Below are positions 12,701 through 27,454 of a DNA stretch of 64,000 bases, in pieces; the stretch's first letter is position 1, and every line of letters starts with the position of its first letter. The position numbers and the translations under genes are program-made. Source of the stretch: Marisa cornuarietis. Lineage: Eukaryota; Mollusca; Gastropoda; Architaenioglossa; Ampullariidae. The stretch lies in NCBI GenBank assembly GCA_004794655.1, contig SMMW01000635.1, positions 927,001 to 991,000 of the forward strand. Direction: 5' to 3'. The notes under the pieces were generated by a model. It had not been told where the DNA came from. It saw only the letters and a program-made list of their open reading frames with translations, and searched no databases.

Positions 12701-13600
12701 AATTACTAGTACCCGAACACGAGCTAAGTGTCTCCAGCTCTCTGCTCAGATAGTCTGTGGAGACATCAGACGTGGAATTTATTATTTTCAACCTAATGAA
12801 ACTCAAGGACCTTCAAAACAAAGCCTAGTGATTCAGAACCATTCACCAAGCACATAAGCTGTGTTTATACGGTGTATGTATGCATAACTGAATATACAAT
12901 TTATCGCATATCACCATCACTATTTGTCGATAACCGACACCGAAGTGACAAAGATGTTCCGGGTCGCTTGGTTACCAAGTTGGACGACATCCTACAAAAT
13001 AACTCCGGACCTTTCAGTAGGATTATATACAAAGCACAGACTTTATCAGCCCAGAATAAACGACAAAACAACATTTTAAAATGAATGTCAATGTCTTACG
13101 TTATAGTGTCTCCTTTTATTCTATTTTCCCAGTTTCAGATTATTAATTCATATAACTAATCACTTCTAATGAAGTATTCTATAAAATCTCCTAATTTTGT
13201 CTAATTTCGTCGACACAACGAGTATTTATTGTCAGCGAAATACTAGTTCAAATACTCTACCAGCATGCGGGGGAGTATAAAGGACTTGTCTTTTACCCTT
13301 TATATTTTTCTCTTCAGCAGGTTCATCGACAGGTTGATCTTAGCTTCAGGCGCCGTGTTAATTGCTTACACGAGTTTGATTTTAACGCATCCAGACCAAA
13401 CGGAAAATATGAAAGAATGTTTCAATCAATGTCAGAGTAATATTTCCTAGAATCAGATGGTCATCAGTTCTTTTAAAGCGATAATCGTGTTAACAATATG
13501 TTCAGAAGTGAGCTGAAAGGCGAATTCTATTCTCCCTCACTCTCTTCTCGGCAACCGGAAGAAATGTGCGCATGTCATTCAAAAAGTTCAACTGTCACGT
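12701..13600. other. No gene seen; one exon-like stretch
   Basis: A pyrimidine-rich acceptor ending TCTCTTCAG near 13317 precedes about 43 open codons with a hydrophobic run (RLILASGAVLIAYTSLIL) to a stop at 13450. No partner exon was found, so it is not called as a gene. Confidence 0.3.
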
Positions 13601-14012
13601 TGGTCTCTCTCCCCTTCTTTCTCCCTCTGTCTCTCTTTCCTTCTTTCTCTCCCCCCCCTCTCTCTGTCCCTCCCTCTCTCTACTATCTCTATCCCCCTCT
13701 CTTCCTTTCTTCCTCTTTCTCTCTCCTCTTTTCTCCATCTCTCATTTTCTCTCTCTCCCTCTCTCCTTCACTTTCCCTCCTCTTCTTACTTTCTCTTTTT
13801 TCCTCCTTGTCTCCCCCTCTCTCCTTCTCTCTTTCTCGTTCTTCTTCTCTCTCCTTCTCTTTCCCTCCTTCTCGCTCTCCTTTTCTCTCCTCTCTCTTTT
13901 CTTTCTCTATTTTTCTCTCTGTTCTTCGTCTACCTTTCTCTCTCCTTCTCTCTCTCCCTCTCTCTTCTTTTTTCTCCCCCCCCCACTCTCCCTCTTCCTA
14001 TCTCTCTCTATA
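13601..14012 (+). repeat. Polypyrimidine (C/T) tract, about 410 bp
   Basis: Almost no purines on the plus strand for over 400 bases, in irregular CTCTCT/CCTTC units. The long Ser/Leu/Phe/Pro frames read here are artefacts of composition. Confidence 0.9.
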
Positions 14013-14125
14013 GTTCTTTGTCTCATATATCAGAATACTCGGCATTTTGAAACTAGCTAAGGTTTCAGAAAACAGAAATAAACATCGTAAGCTGCAACAC
14101 AAAAACATTACCTCGTGTTGCTAAA

Positions 14126-14172
14126 AGAAACAAACAAGCAAGCAAACAAACAAACAAACAAGCAAACAAAAA
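14126..14172 (+). repeat. (AAAC/AAGC)n microsatellite
   Basis: AAACAAACAAGCAAGCAAAC-type tetranucleotide units. Confidence 0.85.
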
Positions 14173-16237
14173 ACCCCACACCAGCCTGCTGACGTGTCTT
14201 CTATTTAGCTTGAAATTTAACTGAATTTTCTGTTAATCTGAACCTTCTCGCCACAATCAATTTTAATACCAAGGGATTTAATCGAAGAGCAAACTTGTTT
14301 ATCGCTCCTTGCTGCGCACAGATGGCGCCTAAGCGTGCTTAATTTGTTAAAAGTTTGTTACACCACTTGTAGAGCGCCAGAGTAGGTGGCCATCGATTGA
14401 AGGGTGTGTACAGTGAGATAGCTATTAGGAAAACCTGGGAGTTGTGGAGAACCACAGGTCTTGCTAGCGAACTAGCTCTCACTGAATGTTGAAGGGGAGG
14501 TGGGAAATGGGTTACAACATTTTTTTGTAGTTATTAAGTACCTAGTTTCTCTTGGCCAACTTTTAGTTGTTTGTTTTATTTTCTTATAAACTTTTTACTG
14601 CCTGTTGAAGGCTTTAATTTAATCTGTAAAAAATGTTGTTGGTGTCGTATTTCTTTTCCAATTTTTGGGAACTATTTTTCTTCCTTGATGCTGCTTTTGT
14701 TGTTTTTTTTGTTTGTTGTTCTACTCCACAACACACTACTGTTGTTGTTAGGGGTTTGGGCTGTGTTGGTGAAAGGAATGACAATCCGAGGGAAGAACGA
14801 AACAGTCTCAAAATTGAATTCCGCCTTACATTCTCATTGCATCTGTAAATTTTATTGCACTGGTTCCTCTTAGTGGAAGCAGGATTGTGTTTGATGCCTT
14901 TACTCGGGAGGTTCTGATAACAGGACTACGGTGAATAGATAGCCCTCCTGTTGGTGGAGGGTAAATTAACGGCTTTCTATCCCTCATGGAGCTCTTCTCG
15001 AGCCTGATCTGTTTCGTCTTTTATCCTGCGTGCTCCTAATTGACCATCCTTTCTTCATCCTCTACTTCTGGACTGCAAGGCGCGCTCTGGAAGCAAAGCT
15101 GATTGTTGTAGATGTCGCCACAAACGGTACAAGAAATAAACATACTGTACATGTTGAAAAAAATAAATACTTTTTTGTATAAATAGCAGACATGCGCGCG
15201 CAGCTACCCATTCTTTGATCAGGGAACAGGTTATAGATGGTCTAGAAAGTGACTGAAGTGAAGGTCTTTATTTCTTTCTAAACTTAAAGCGAGAACCTCA
15301 ATATTTAAAAGATTTATCTCGGGAGCTGTATTGTGTGCTAGGTAAAACAGTTGGTTTTATTTTTTAGAACAGGATTCGTTTCCATCGCCTAACGGAAGAT
15401 GTGATACCTTGCGAACGACAGCTCTTTCTTTTATAAATCTTTCTTGTATTTCATTTAAATGTTTGTTTTCTAGACAAGAAGAATAGTGGTGATGGGTAAA
15501 AGGTGGGGAAGAATTCTTGTTGATCATAACCAAGCAACAAGGTACCCGAGATTCTCGAACGGGGTCAGGGGAAAAAACGGGAACTGCCACCGTGACGAGA
15601 ACCATGTGCATGGGACCCACTCAAGAGCCACCTTCCTCCGGACACAAAATGTCACCAGACTATTGCCAAGTTGCTGATTAAGAGGTCACCATGTCCCACG
15701 GGGCAAGCGCCCAGCCAGGCCTGAGATTAGCAGCAGAAACAGCAGCAGCCGCAGCTGCAGCAGCCGCAGTGTACAGGGGCAGCTCCCACTGATGGTAAGC
15801 AGAGAGTGCAGGTAGATGTGCAACTGCTGCTTCGTGGAATAAGCGCCTCAACGCTGGGGCTGACGGCCGCTTATTGATTGAAAATTTGTCAGCTGCCGTA
15901 GAGTAAGGGAGAGAAAATTCGTAGCCTGTGCTTCAGCGGTTTTTTTTTAAATACACACGCGTGTGCATGCACGCGCGCCTTCGTGCATGCGGCGGAATGG
16001 AGCATTTGTGGAAGGGCGTTGTCTGCTGTCTTTCTCTGGCCATAAGGCCCTTCAGCAAGGAAAATCTCTAAAGTGATAAACTTCAGGCCCTTGTAAAACT
16101 GCAAGCGAGTCGCTTATAGTTTTTCTTAGGCATTTTGATTTCAGCTGTGGCTGGTCACGCTTTTGACGGCAGCTCTAACGATGTAGCACCGTGTGACTGT
16201 GTGCAGCACTGGGAAAGTCTTGTTCTTTCGCCTTCCA

Positions 16238-16238
<1 letters not shown>
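14173..16238. other. No gene seen
   Basis: Intergenic sequence with T/G-rich stretches (14570-14760) and an alternating CG/CA patch near 15955-15985. No supported features beyond the short triplet tract. Confidence 0.45.
15737..15776 (+). repeat. CAG/CCG-rich triplet tract
   Basis: Short interrupted run of GCAGCAGCCGCAGCTGCAG units. Not part of a convincing reading frame. Confidence 0.6.
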
Positions 16239-16315
<77 letters not shown>

Positions 16316-16342
16316 GTCGTCGTCGTCGTCGTCGTCGTCGTC
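16239..16342 (+). repeat. (ATC)n(GTC)n compound triplet repeat
   Basis: About 25 ATC units are followed by about nine GTC units. The poly-His/poly-Ile/Arg frames are artefacts. Confidence 0.95.
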
Positions 16343-16417
16343 CTTTCAGCCGTCCTCCCCGCCTATGACTCGTACACTCTGTCACTGAGGTTGCACTCGT
16401 CATGACTGGGTAAAGCA

Positions 16418-16709
16418 CAGTGCAAGATACTATTCCCGCACTTCCGTTCTCGAAATACACGGCTACTGAGCATCACAAAGCACAGGAAGAGGTCAAAATC
16501 ATGAAGTCATGATTGTACATAGATATATTTAATTAGCATACGATCCTAGCTCTCCTACTGATTGAAGTCTCCACAACATAAACGAATCCCTGTACAGTCC
16601 TGACGTCAGTGTTGCTGACCGTGATCTGTGCATGATGATATTTTTAGACCTGTATCTTGAGAACGGAAAGAGTGTAACTCTAACCCTTGGAAAATAATAT
16701 CTTGCACAG
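16418..16709. mobile_element. Foldback MITE, about 290 bp
   Basis: The left end (AGTGCAAGATACTATTCCC, then CACTTCCGTTCTCGAAATACA) and right end (read inverted: TGTGCAAGATATTATTTTCC, then ACTCTTTCCGTTCTCAAGATACA) pair for about 50 bases with gaps. The middle has no coding potential. A decayed relative is at 12421-12700. Confidence 0.7.
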
Positions 16710-16839
16710 AGGTTTGTTGAATCGTTAGAAGAAACTGTGCATCATGCTTAGTGTTTTAAGCTATTATTAACGTGCATTATATACACACTGCAGCGTCTAG
16801 ACAAAACAAGCTAATGACACCAGTTCGCATCTGATTGCA

Positions 16840-17130
16840 CTTTACACCCTGTCCACTTAGGTAAAGTGGATATCCGAGCACTCCAGTCCGAGACCAGAGG
16901 AGGGCAGTAGAATACCCGTACGTAGCATCCAATTTTTCCCAGTCGACCCAGCTGTTGGGAATACGTACCTGGCTCCCCATAGGGTTGGGGAAGGTAAGAC
17001 AGCGAGAAAAAGGAGATGGGCACCGCTCTCACAAAAAAGCTGACCCCGAGAAACACCTCACCATCCCCCCCCCTCCTCAAAAGAATGACCTGCAAAGGTT
17101 AGGGGACAAGTTTTACCTTACCTGTCTTGC
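16840..17130 (+). repeat. SINE family B copy
   Basis: It shares CCCAGTCGACCCAGCTG, GTACCTGGCTC, AGGGTTGGGGAAGGTAAGAC, GATGGGCACC, AGCTGACCCCGAGAAA and the TACCTTACCTG end with the copy at 31094 (opposite strand). The tRNA-like head is decayed and the central part has several changes. Confidence 0.75.
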
Positions 17131-20100
17131 CACCCAAGTCCTTCCGTCTTCTACATTTACAACAGATCTTTTCGATTTTCTCTTCAAAGGCACAAACAAC
17201 AGGCATTTTTAAACAATCAGATGAAATGTACGCAATGCAAATAGTTGTCACCTTTTTTTAAAAAACATTTTTGACGAGTAAGGGTTTACGACAAACGTGC
17301 ACGCGCGGTCGCGCCATTGCGTAAGGGCATCTCCGCGCATGCGCGTAATTTTTGCCAACGTGCGAAAAGAAGACCATAAAAGTGGCGGTGGGAGGTGGCA
17401 CGAGGAAGTGGGTAGGCGTAAAACCTCCCTTTTTGTCGCATTCTGGAAGGATGCTATGCAAAGAAATAGAGGCCAGTTGGGAAGGGGGTTATTTTCAATC
17501 GCTTTGCTCGCCGGTCCAGTCGTTGATGACAGTTGACGTTTTGTAATGTGTTAAAATTCACGCGCATCTTTGAGGCAATCAGCTTTCACTTCTGAGTTTG
17601 ATGGAAAGTGACTTTTGATGTAGTTTTACACGTTCTGAGATTTTCCTTCACAATATAGCGGACACATGCTAAAAAAGTTATCAAAAGGCCACAATTGTTT
17701 CTTCTCTCTCACTCTCTCGCAATAGTGCTTCTGATTTGCGCGGATGCTTAAAGTGAAGAACTTTGATCATTCATTCCTATTCCAGTTTAACCACACAGCT
17801 CTTAGCTGTTTGACTGTTCCAAGCTAGGTTGCATTATAGGAATATTTAGCTATTTCCTAGACATCTTCGAGAGGTGATTTGTTTTGGAAAGATTTTGTCG
17901 AAGACTATTCATTCAGCTTATCTCCATCCGGGTGCTTCCTAAGTGCCCGTCAAAACTCTAGCGAGCTCTTACATCCTGGGAAGAATTACCCTTAACACCT
18001 GCCATGCCGGCTGAGCGTTCTGGAAACATGAAAGAACTAGACAGGGTGCTGATCGACGCTGTTCGTCACCTAGCAACTGTGCAGCGAGGCGCTAGGTGCG
18101 ATGCCGTGTCATCACAAGCGGCCAGGTCCAAGGCGGATGCCGGGCGACGTGCGAACGCATAACGTCAGCGTTGTTTGGCGGTGCGGCGCGGCGATGTGGA
18201 CACGCCACGCTGTCCTGCATCCGCAACAACCCGCGGCACGCCAGCGCACCTTGCGGCAATGACGCATTTCGCTGTCACATTAATTAAAACGCAGAGGAGT
18301 GGTACAGCAGCGTAGTGGAGACATCGCTCGCTTATCGCCCCCGTCGTCAATGTCGGCTTCAGATTTCGTTTCGAGGTCTTCGCAATTTTCTCTGGAGGTG
18401 GCATTTTCAGACAGTTAATCATCGTATGAATATATATATATATATGTATTGCTTTTTAAACTCTGTTTACTTTTTCACTTCACAATCTGAGCTAAAAAAT
18501 TAACCAGAGTTTAAAAGGCAATTGTTTAGTACAATCTTCTTTTGTTATAACTACTCCAGCTGAGTAAAGAATTTTTTTTTGTAACAGAGTATGCCCTGTG
18601 TGTATTCTGAGCTCTGCTTAGAGGTCAGAGCAGCTAGGCTGTCCGGAAACACCTTTAAAGCAGCTGAGAATGTTCGCCAGGAGAACTTATAGTTTGTCGC
18701 AATGTGACTAATCATAGAGGACGCTTAACACTCGACCTTCTGCACTTCTTTTTAACGGCTATTTAAAAAAAAAACAGAAGCAAATTAGCAGAAAAACTGG
18801 AACTGATAAAATTTAAACCATTCAGTCGCAGTTAAAGGTGTAGATGTTAACAAAGCTTATGTCCCCACAACTTCTTCCTCATGTTGCCTGACGTTACTGG
18901 TTTGAAAATTAATTAATGAAATGAGACGCCAATGTAGCGAACATTTTTTTAAATGTTTTCTCTTTCTTGTTTTCTGCCATTTTTTTCTTATCCAAAGTTA
19001 ATTGTAATCAGAAACGAATGTAACATTACTAGCAAAAATAAATAAATTAATTAGATTATGACAAATTTTTGTTACATTTGTGTGTATAAAGGTTTATGAA
19101 GAGATATACAGGTAATTAATTAAATAACTCTAACTGGTTTTAAATGTGAGTAAATGTTTACTAGACTGGTGGTCATTTGCTGCTTTTTTTTTTAAAGAGT
19201 ATAGTTGTGATTACAGCAATTAAAAATTGTCTGAGAAGATCTCTGCGCATGTAGGGTTTGGTTAAAAATAAATCTTTTATGTGATCGCAGCAATGCTCTT
19301 TCCTTCCGGCTTTAAAGAAATTTGTCTCCAGGGACTCTATTTGTCTCAGTCGGTTTCTCCAGCCTTCTGATGAATACAAAACAGAAGCACGGTACTCCGA
19401 AGTGCGTGCCAGACACTCCTCCTTTTCGCGCCAGATTCAACCTGATTAGCTGACATGGACAGAGAAAAACAGTTGATGAAGTAGTGGGAGTTTCCTTGAC
19501 TTCCTGATTAGCATTCTGTCTCTCTCACACTTTCCCTCTAATATTCTCCCCCTCTTTTCCTTTCATCCTATATATATATATATTGCTTAAGGTTTAAGGT
19601 TTGCTTCATTCCTGTTGTAGGAAAATCCATACGAGTAGAGAAAGTGCAGACTGAACAAAGTCTCGTAAACATTATCGCTTAAGTTCATATTACTTTTAGT
19701 TGAGTGTGTGGACCTATCTTTTTTTTAATTTTTTGTGTATGATAAAAATCCCCACCCCACTGTGCCTGAATATTTACTGTCCAGGTATACAGAAAAAAGA
19801 CGAGGCAGCGACTTGACACATCGCCATGAATACAGGCAAGACTGACAACATTTTCCCCGCTCCTCAGCGTGACCCCTTAAGGATTTCCTAGTCCCTCCTA
19901 CGATTCGGTGAAAAAAAAAACCTGTCTCCTCTGAGACGGGAGAGTGTGGGGAAAAAATGTTGCAAGTGTGAGCGTCTGCATGGATAGTGGACGCGTTTTC
20001 TCTTAGTGGCCTTAATTTTGTTTAAATATGATTAAAAAATCATTGCGAACGTAAAATAATATTCGTAATATGCGACCTCATTAAAATTTCAAAAGCTCAA

Positions 20101-20237
20101 AATAATGCTTAGTCAAATGTATTTTTTCTGGAGGAAAACAATTATATTGTCCTCTGACGTCATCTCCCACAATGATCTTAATCGAATATAAAAATAAATA
20201 ATAAAATCCAATGGCTCAAATGTCATTTAGTACTATA
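17131..20237. other. No gene seen
   Basis: AT-rich sequence apart from the CpG-rich patch at 18040-18300. No exons or further repeats recognised. Confidence 0.45.
18040..18300. promoter_or_regulatory. CpG-rich island of unknown role
   Basis: Dense CpG (GGCGGTGCGGCGCGGCGATG, CCCGCGGCACGCCAGCGC) in an otherwise AT-rich stretch with no neighbouring exon I can identify. It may be a promoter of an unseen or non-coding transcript, or a GC-rich repeat. Confidence 0.3.
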
Positions 20238-21242
20238 CTGCTCAAAATAATGGAAAGGTCAGTTGTATTGTCAATCACTGTTTCGGGCCAATAAATATAC
20301 AGACAATAACATTGAATAAAAGCATTTCTTTATTCGTTGAATGATACGTTATCCGCCAGTTTCGTTTAAATCATTTTAACAACCAGAATTTGAGTTTGGT
20401 CTGAAATAACTCATGTTTTCAAAATTGGTATCAAAGAAAACGAAAAGTCCATATCGTGTGTGTCCACCATTGGCCTGAATGCATGCAAGGCACCATTATC
20501 TCATGGACTGAACCAATGTTCTCAGAATCCTTTGAGGAATTGGCTGCCATTCTTGCTGAAGAAACTGGTACAGCTGATTGAGGTCAACTCCTTGGGGGTG
20601 GTTGGCTCTAAATCGCTTCCCCAGGACATCTCACAGATGTTCAGTGGAATTCAGATCTTTCCTCGTACCCTGCAAGCCCCGACTGGACCATCGTCACGAT
20701 AGCGTGTGAACATTCTGATGCAGGGGCCCCCCCGTTGCAGCGCCATATCGTGCTATAGCTGGCTATCCGGGGCCCATGCGTCAGAATTTTCTCGGGCTAA
20801 CGTGACCATTGTCTAATCGGTGCTTCCTTCATACGAGGTCTGGGGAATAGGCCGGCCAGTCCATTCGGTTGATTTGGTACTGCTGCAGAAAGTCATTGAC
20901 GACCCTGGTTGGCCCTGTGGGGTCTGGTGTTGTCGTCCTGAAGAACGACGCCTTGTCCAATGGCATGCAGTGGTGACAGCAGGCTGTATAATGTTATCTC
21001 GGTATGCTACGTCTGTCACTTAGAGGGAACCTCTGTAGGGCGTCCATATCCTACCCTACACCTTGATGGATCTATCACCACAGCGATCACGCCCCACACA
21101 ATGGGATCGTGGTAACGCTTTCCTGTCAACTCCAGACGTGGACTCGGTCACCGTGGAAGGACCTGGCAAAGCGAGATGGATACAAAAACATTTAATAAAA
21201 ATGTAGAAAATATGAAGGCGACCTTTCCATTGTTTTGAGCAG
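20238..21242 (-). mobile_element. Tc1-like DNA transposon relic, transposase on the minus strand
   Basis: The ends are inverted repeats (CTGCTCAAAATAATGGAAAGG on the left, CCTTTCCATTGTTTTGAGCAG on the right) flanked by TA on each side, the Tc1/mariner signature. On the minus strand, frames recover GVVLQDDNTR (part of the DDE catalytic core) and QINRMDWPAYSPD, typical of Tc1 transposases, then the C-terminal part ending IQANGGHTRY near 20459. The N-terminal DNA-binding half is mostly missing (about 1.0 kb against 1.3-1.6 kb in active relatives), frames are broken, and a second element sits inside at 20661-20838. It is inactive. Confidence 0.9.
20661..20838. mobile_element. 178-bp foldback element nested in the Tc1 relic
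   Basis: It interrupts the transposase just after SPD. Its two halves are inverted copies for about 73 bases: CCTCGTACCCTGCAAGCCCC from the left, CCTCGTATGAAGGAAGCACC read inverted from the right, with GTCACGATAGC/GTCACGTTAGC and ATTCTGATGCA/ATTCTGACGCA further in. TCT on both sides could be a short target duplication. It would form a long hairpin when single-stranded. Confidence 0.75.
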
Positions 21243-22356
21243 TATAGTTTCAGAAATCTGAGAACTGGGATCTTTGGATAACGTTGCTTAATGAGTATGG
21301 AGGATATAAATGGTAAAAAGCATTGGCATTTTTAATGCCTGAGTTTCAATTGCCGCCATGCCACTGTTGGATATCTCTCAGGTTCTGTAATTAATAAACA
21401 TATTAGAAACCATGTAACTTTATAAAAGTTTATATTCGGATGGCTATGAAGGATTTTGAAATCTTGGTTGACTGTTAGAAAGTTGGTCTTCTGAAAAGAA
21501 ATTGGAGGTTTTGTAAAAAGAAAAAAAAAGAGAAAGAGATAAAATAATCTATAAAGGAAAGGCAACGAACTAGCAGGGGCACCAAGAATGAATGCAAGAA
21601 AAAATAGTCTTTAAGCTACGCAAAGTCCTAAAATGTCAGAGAAGAAGTTATCTGATTACTAGTATACATAAAGATGGAGATTTCCTCCCTTGATATCTAC
21701 CCTTTCACATACTCTCTTGTCTACTGCAAGGTAGTTATTATGTATCAGGCACTGTAGTGGGCCACAGCTGGCAATGGCTTAATTAACTTCAGCCCAGCCA
21801 GAGCCAGTTTCCTGCCTATTGTGCAGCCCTGGCAGCATGGAGTTCGAAACTGTAAATCAAAACACAACTCCAAAGGAAATAAGCTTAGACGCACCTCGGC
21901 ACCAGAACAGAATATATTGTAAAATGGCTTTACTACAAGTTGTGAGACATGCCGACTCCACTGCTCCAGGAAGAAAAAAGTTTACATAAATCTTGTTTCC
22001 ATTTCAATTCAGAACTTGTAAAGATGTATGATTTTTGTCATCTGGATATCAAACGTTCCGCTCATGCTTAATGATCAAGGGAAATCATGGATTTTGTTTG
22101 TTGGGGGAGGAAGGAGAACATATCCAGGATCAGCTGCCAACACCCGGCTTTTGTAACAGTGTTACCCAGTGAACCATAGGGTGTATGATTGCTCATTGGC
22201 TGTACAATAATGCAGATGAAATAAAGAATACCAAAATGCGTTTTTCATAACAGGTAAAATATTTTATAAACAGTGCAATAATATTTCTATTTTGGTGGTA
22301 TTAAGGGATCAAGCAGTTTGTCTGTTTATTTTTATGATTTAATTTCATGTAGTTCA
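21243..22356. other. No gene seen
   Basis: AT-rich unique sequence between the Tc1 relic and the second MITE copy. Confidence 0.45.
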
Positions 22357-22623
22357 GGGGCCAGTTCCACAACATGTTTCTAAACCTTAAAATTGTTCTA
22401 ATGAAGCAAAATCTCTTCTTAGCCATTTTGATGCATTGCAGAAAAACATACAAAAAAATTGTACTGACAGGACGGAAAGTCAGACTTAAACAACTTTATC
22501 TTACTTAAAGCATTTTTAGTTTTAAAACTTCAAAAATTGTGGTGTGCACTTTAAACTAATTATCTATATAGAGTTAAGGCCTAAAAGTGTTTAAAATTAG
22601 AAATGTGTTGTGCAACTGTCCCC
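22357..22623. mobile_element. 267-bp MITE, copy 2
   Basis: Same element as at 11575, in the same orientation, with complete GGGGCCAGTT and AACTGTCCCC ends. Differences between the copies are mostly single substitutions, so both derive from one master without later rearrangement. Confidence 0.85.
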
Positions 22624-24417
22624 AGATGTACAGTTTGTGGTAAAAAGTGATCTATTTGTTTAGATGTTCATTTTGTTGGTGGGGTTAAGTCTCGGGGGGA
22701 GAATGCAGAGTGGACCGCTAGTCGATAGCAAAATGGCTGATGCATAGCAGTCAATTAGATCGACATTCAATATTCTAAATTTAAAAGTTTACCCGACTTT
22801 TAGGTGCTAGCCAGCCAGCTAACTTTTAGTAGCGGGTTGTGCGTGCGACCACTGAAATCCTTCTCTCTCTAGACGTGGGTTCCACTGGACAAAAAAATTG
22901 TAATAAAAATACCCGCAGGGGATGGTTACTCTGTCTCATTTCACCCTCGATGCCTTTTGCATAACAGACACAGCGGTCACCCTTTGCGCGCCATCTACAT
23001 CCGGTATCCCGGGTACTTTCTTCTGTAACCTTTATCTTTCACACGCTTCTGGCTTTCTGGGAGAAGCAGACTGTGATTAAATTTTAATACCTAGCGTAAG
23101 GAAAAGCTGTTTTGCGCAACAGTCGCACTAATCAAATATAGTTTCTCCAGAGATTTCCCGTGTGAGTGGGTTTGCACAAACATACGCGATGGTAACGAAA
23201 CGTTACAGCAAACAGGGGCATGCGATGACGAGCCAGGAGTGGAATACACATCAACAGCAAGATCCACATTATCAGTCAGCAGACTGCAGAAATGTATCTA
23301 CAAAAGCTGCTGACAGTAAACAGCATCTTCTTCCCACACATGCAAAGAAAGAAGGAGATTTCAAACCCTAGCTGTCACACCACCCAAGATGCAAAATTTG
23401 TCTTTCTTTTTAGACCCTTGCATGCAAAAAAAACGAATAATATAACAAAAACTCGGTCCCAGCAGTCTTGCTAAGGACTTGTAAACATGTTTAAAGAAAA
23501 TTGCAGCCAACTGGGAACATTTCACAAAATGATGTCGAAGGCCAGAGCAAATATCAATTCTAGCTTACATGTCGAACGCCATCGCACGATTCCCTCTGGG
23601 GAAAAAAATCAAGTTTCACGTGTGTCTGTAAATGGAAACACGAGACACACGTACATTGTACAGGTAACATCGTTCTTTATCGACACAAAACGCGATGCAC
23701 CGCACTTGTGAGGTCACGTGAGGTTCGCCAAGCGGCACACGTGGATCTCGCAGCTACGTTCGGAGGAGGTTGGTGGTGATGGTGGTGGTGGTGCTGCTCA
23801 ATACAGGACATGGATCAAACTTGGAGTGAGCAATAAGTGCGTCAGGCGGAAGTTATTTCCCCTGCCATAATGTCAGTAGGTGACGACCGCTGACAGGGGA
23901 GCTAATAAAGCGTGGTGGCGTGTTACCCCCTGCAACCATGGCCAGCCCATCGGTTTGCGTTCATAATGCTTAATAAAAATTGACGAAAGCCTACAGTAAT
24001 TTTATTTTGTTTCGTTTAGAATATAAACGATTTTTTTTTTTAGGTCGGGCACAGGTATTAAAAACACGCGCATTATATCGGCTAGTTAAATGATCACTCT
24101 CCACACTGCTGTGCCATACCCCCTGGAACCGGGTATATATAATTGAATGGCGTAATGATTAAATAATTTCATGCTTAGTTATACAATTTAAAATATAAAA
24201 AAACAAATATACACCAAAATACATACGATGTACAATTTGATCAGACTAGAGACGTCCATACTGAATCCTTCGACGTAACGTTTTTAAATTTTCAGTAAGT
24301 GAAGAAAACATTCTATTGCAAGGTCTCTAAATCAATTAATCAGATGGATGGACATTATTTTAAAATTAAGCTCGTAGCTACTCTTCACATAAAATGTGTA
24401 ATGCATTCATTAAAGCT
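22624..24417. other. No gene seen
   Basis: Two CACGTG motifs (about 23714 and 23738) lie near a GGT-rich run at 23770. Frames at 23162-23711 have no recognisable domain. Confidence 0.4.
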
Positions 24418-24601
24418 TTTCTTCAATTGGTGTTTTACGCCGAGCCAGCAACTAAGGCTATATCACGGCAAGGCAGCCAGCCCTGTAAACAGATGCCACA
24501 TGCAGAGACAGAACAGCGTGCCCGAGACGAGAACTGAACCCAGGACAACCAATCTTCACTGTATTGGTGACTGGTACTAACCGTTGCGCCACCGGACCGC
24601 T
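24418..24601 (-). repeat. SINE family A, full-length copy with 13-bp target duplication
   Basis: ATTCATTAAAGCT occurs on both sides (24405-24417 and 24602-24614), a clean target-site duplication of the kind left by LINE machinery. On the minus strand the element starts GCGGTCCGGTGGCGCAACGG. TGGCGCAACGG is a perfect A box, and GGGTTCAGTTCTC a B-box-like motif. The common core follows, ending CGTAAAACACCAATTGAAGAAA. The 184-base length and pol III boxes define the family. Confidence 0.92.

Positions 24602-27369
<2,768 letters not shown>

Positions 27370-27454
<85 letters not shown>
27370..27454 (+). repeat. (ATT)n microsatellite
   Basis: Over 25 ATT units, about 300 bases from the 3' end of the minus-strand LINE at 27740. 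Confidence 0.95.

Noticed and set aside
13498..14060. 164- and 171-codon Ser/Leu/Pro/Phe-rich frames
   Set aside because: They follow the polypyrimidine tract; composition artefact with no splice or start support.
16135..16405. Poly-His or poly-Ile frames with Arg or Val runs
   Set aside because: Translation of the (ATC)n(GTC)n repeat.
24418..24601. Stand-alone tRNA gene
   Set aside because: A and B boxes are those of a SINE head; no complete cloverleaf or 3' acceptor stem can be drawn.
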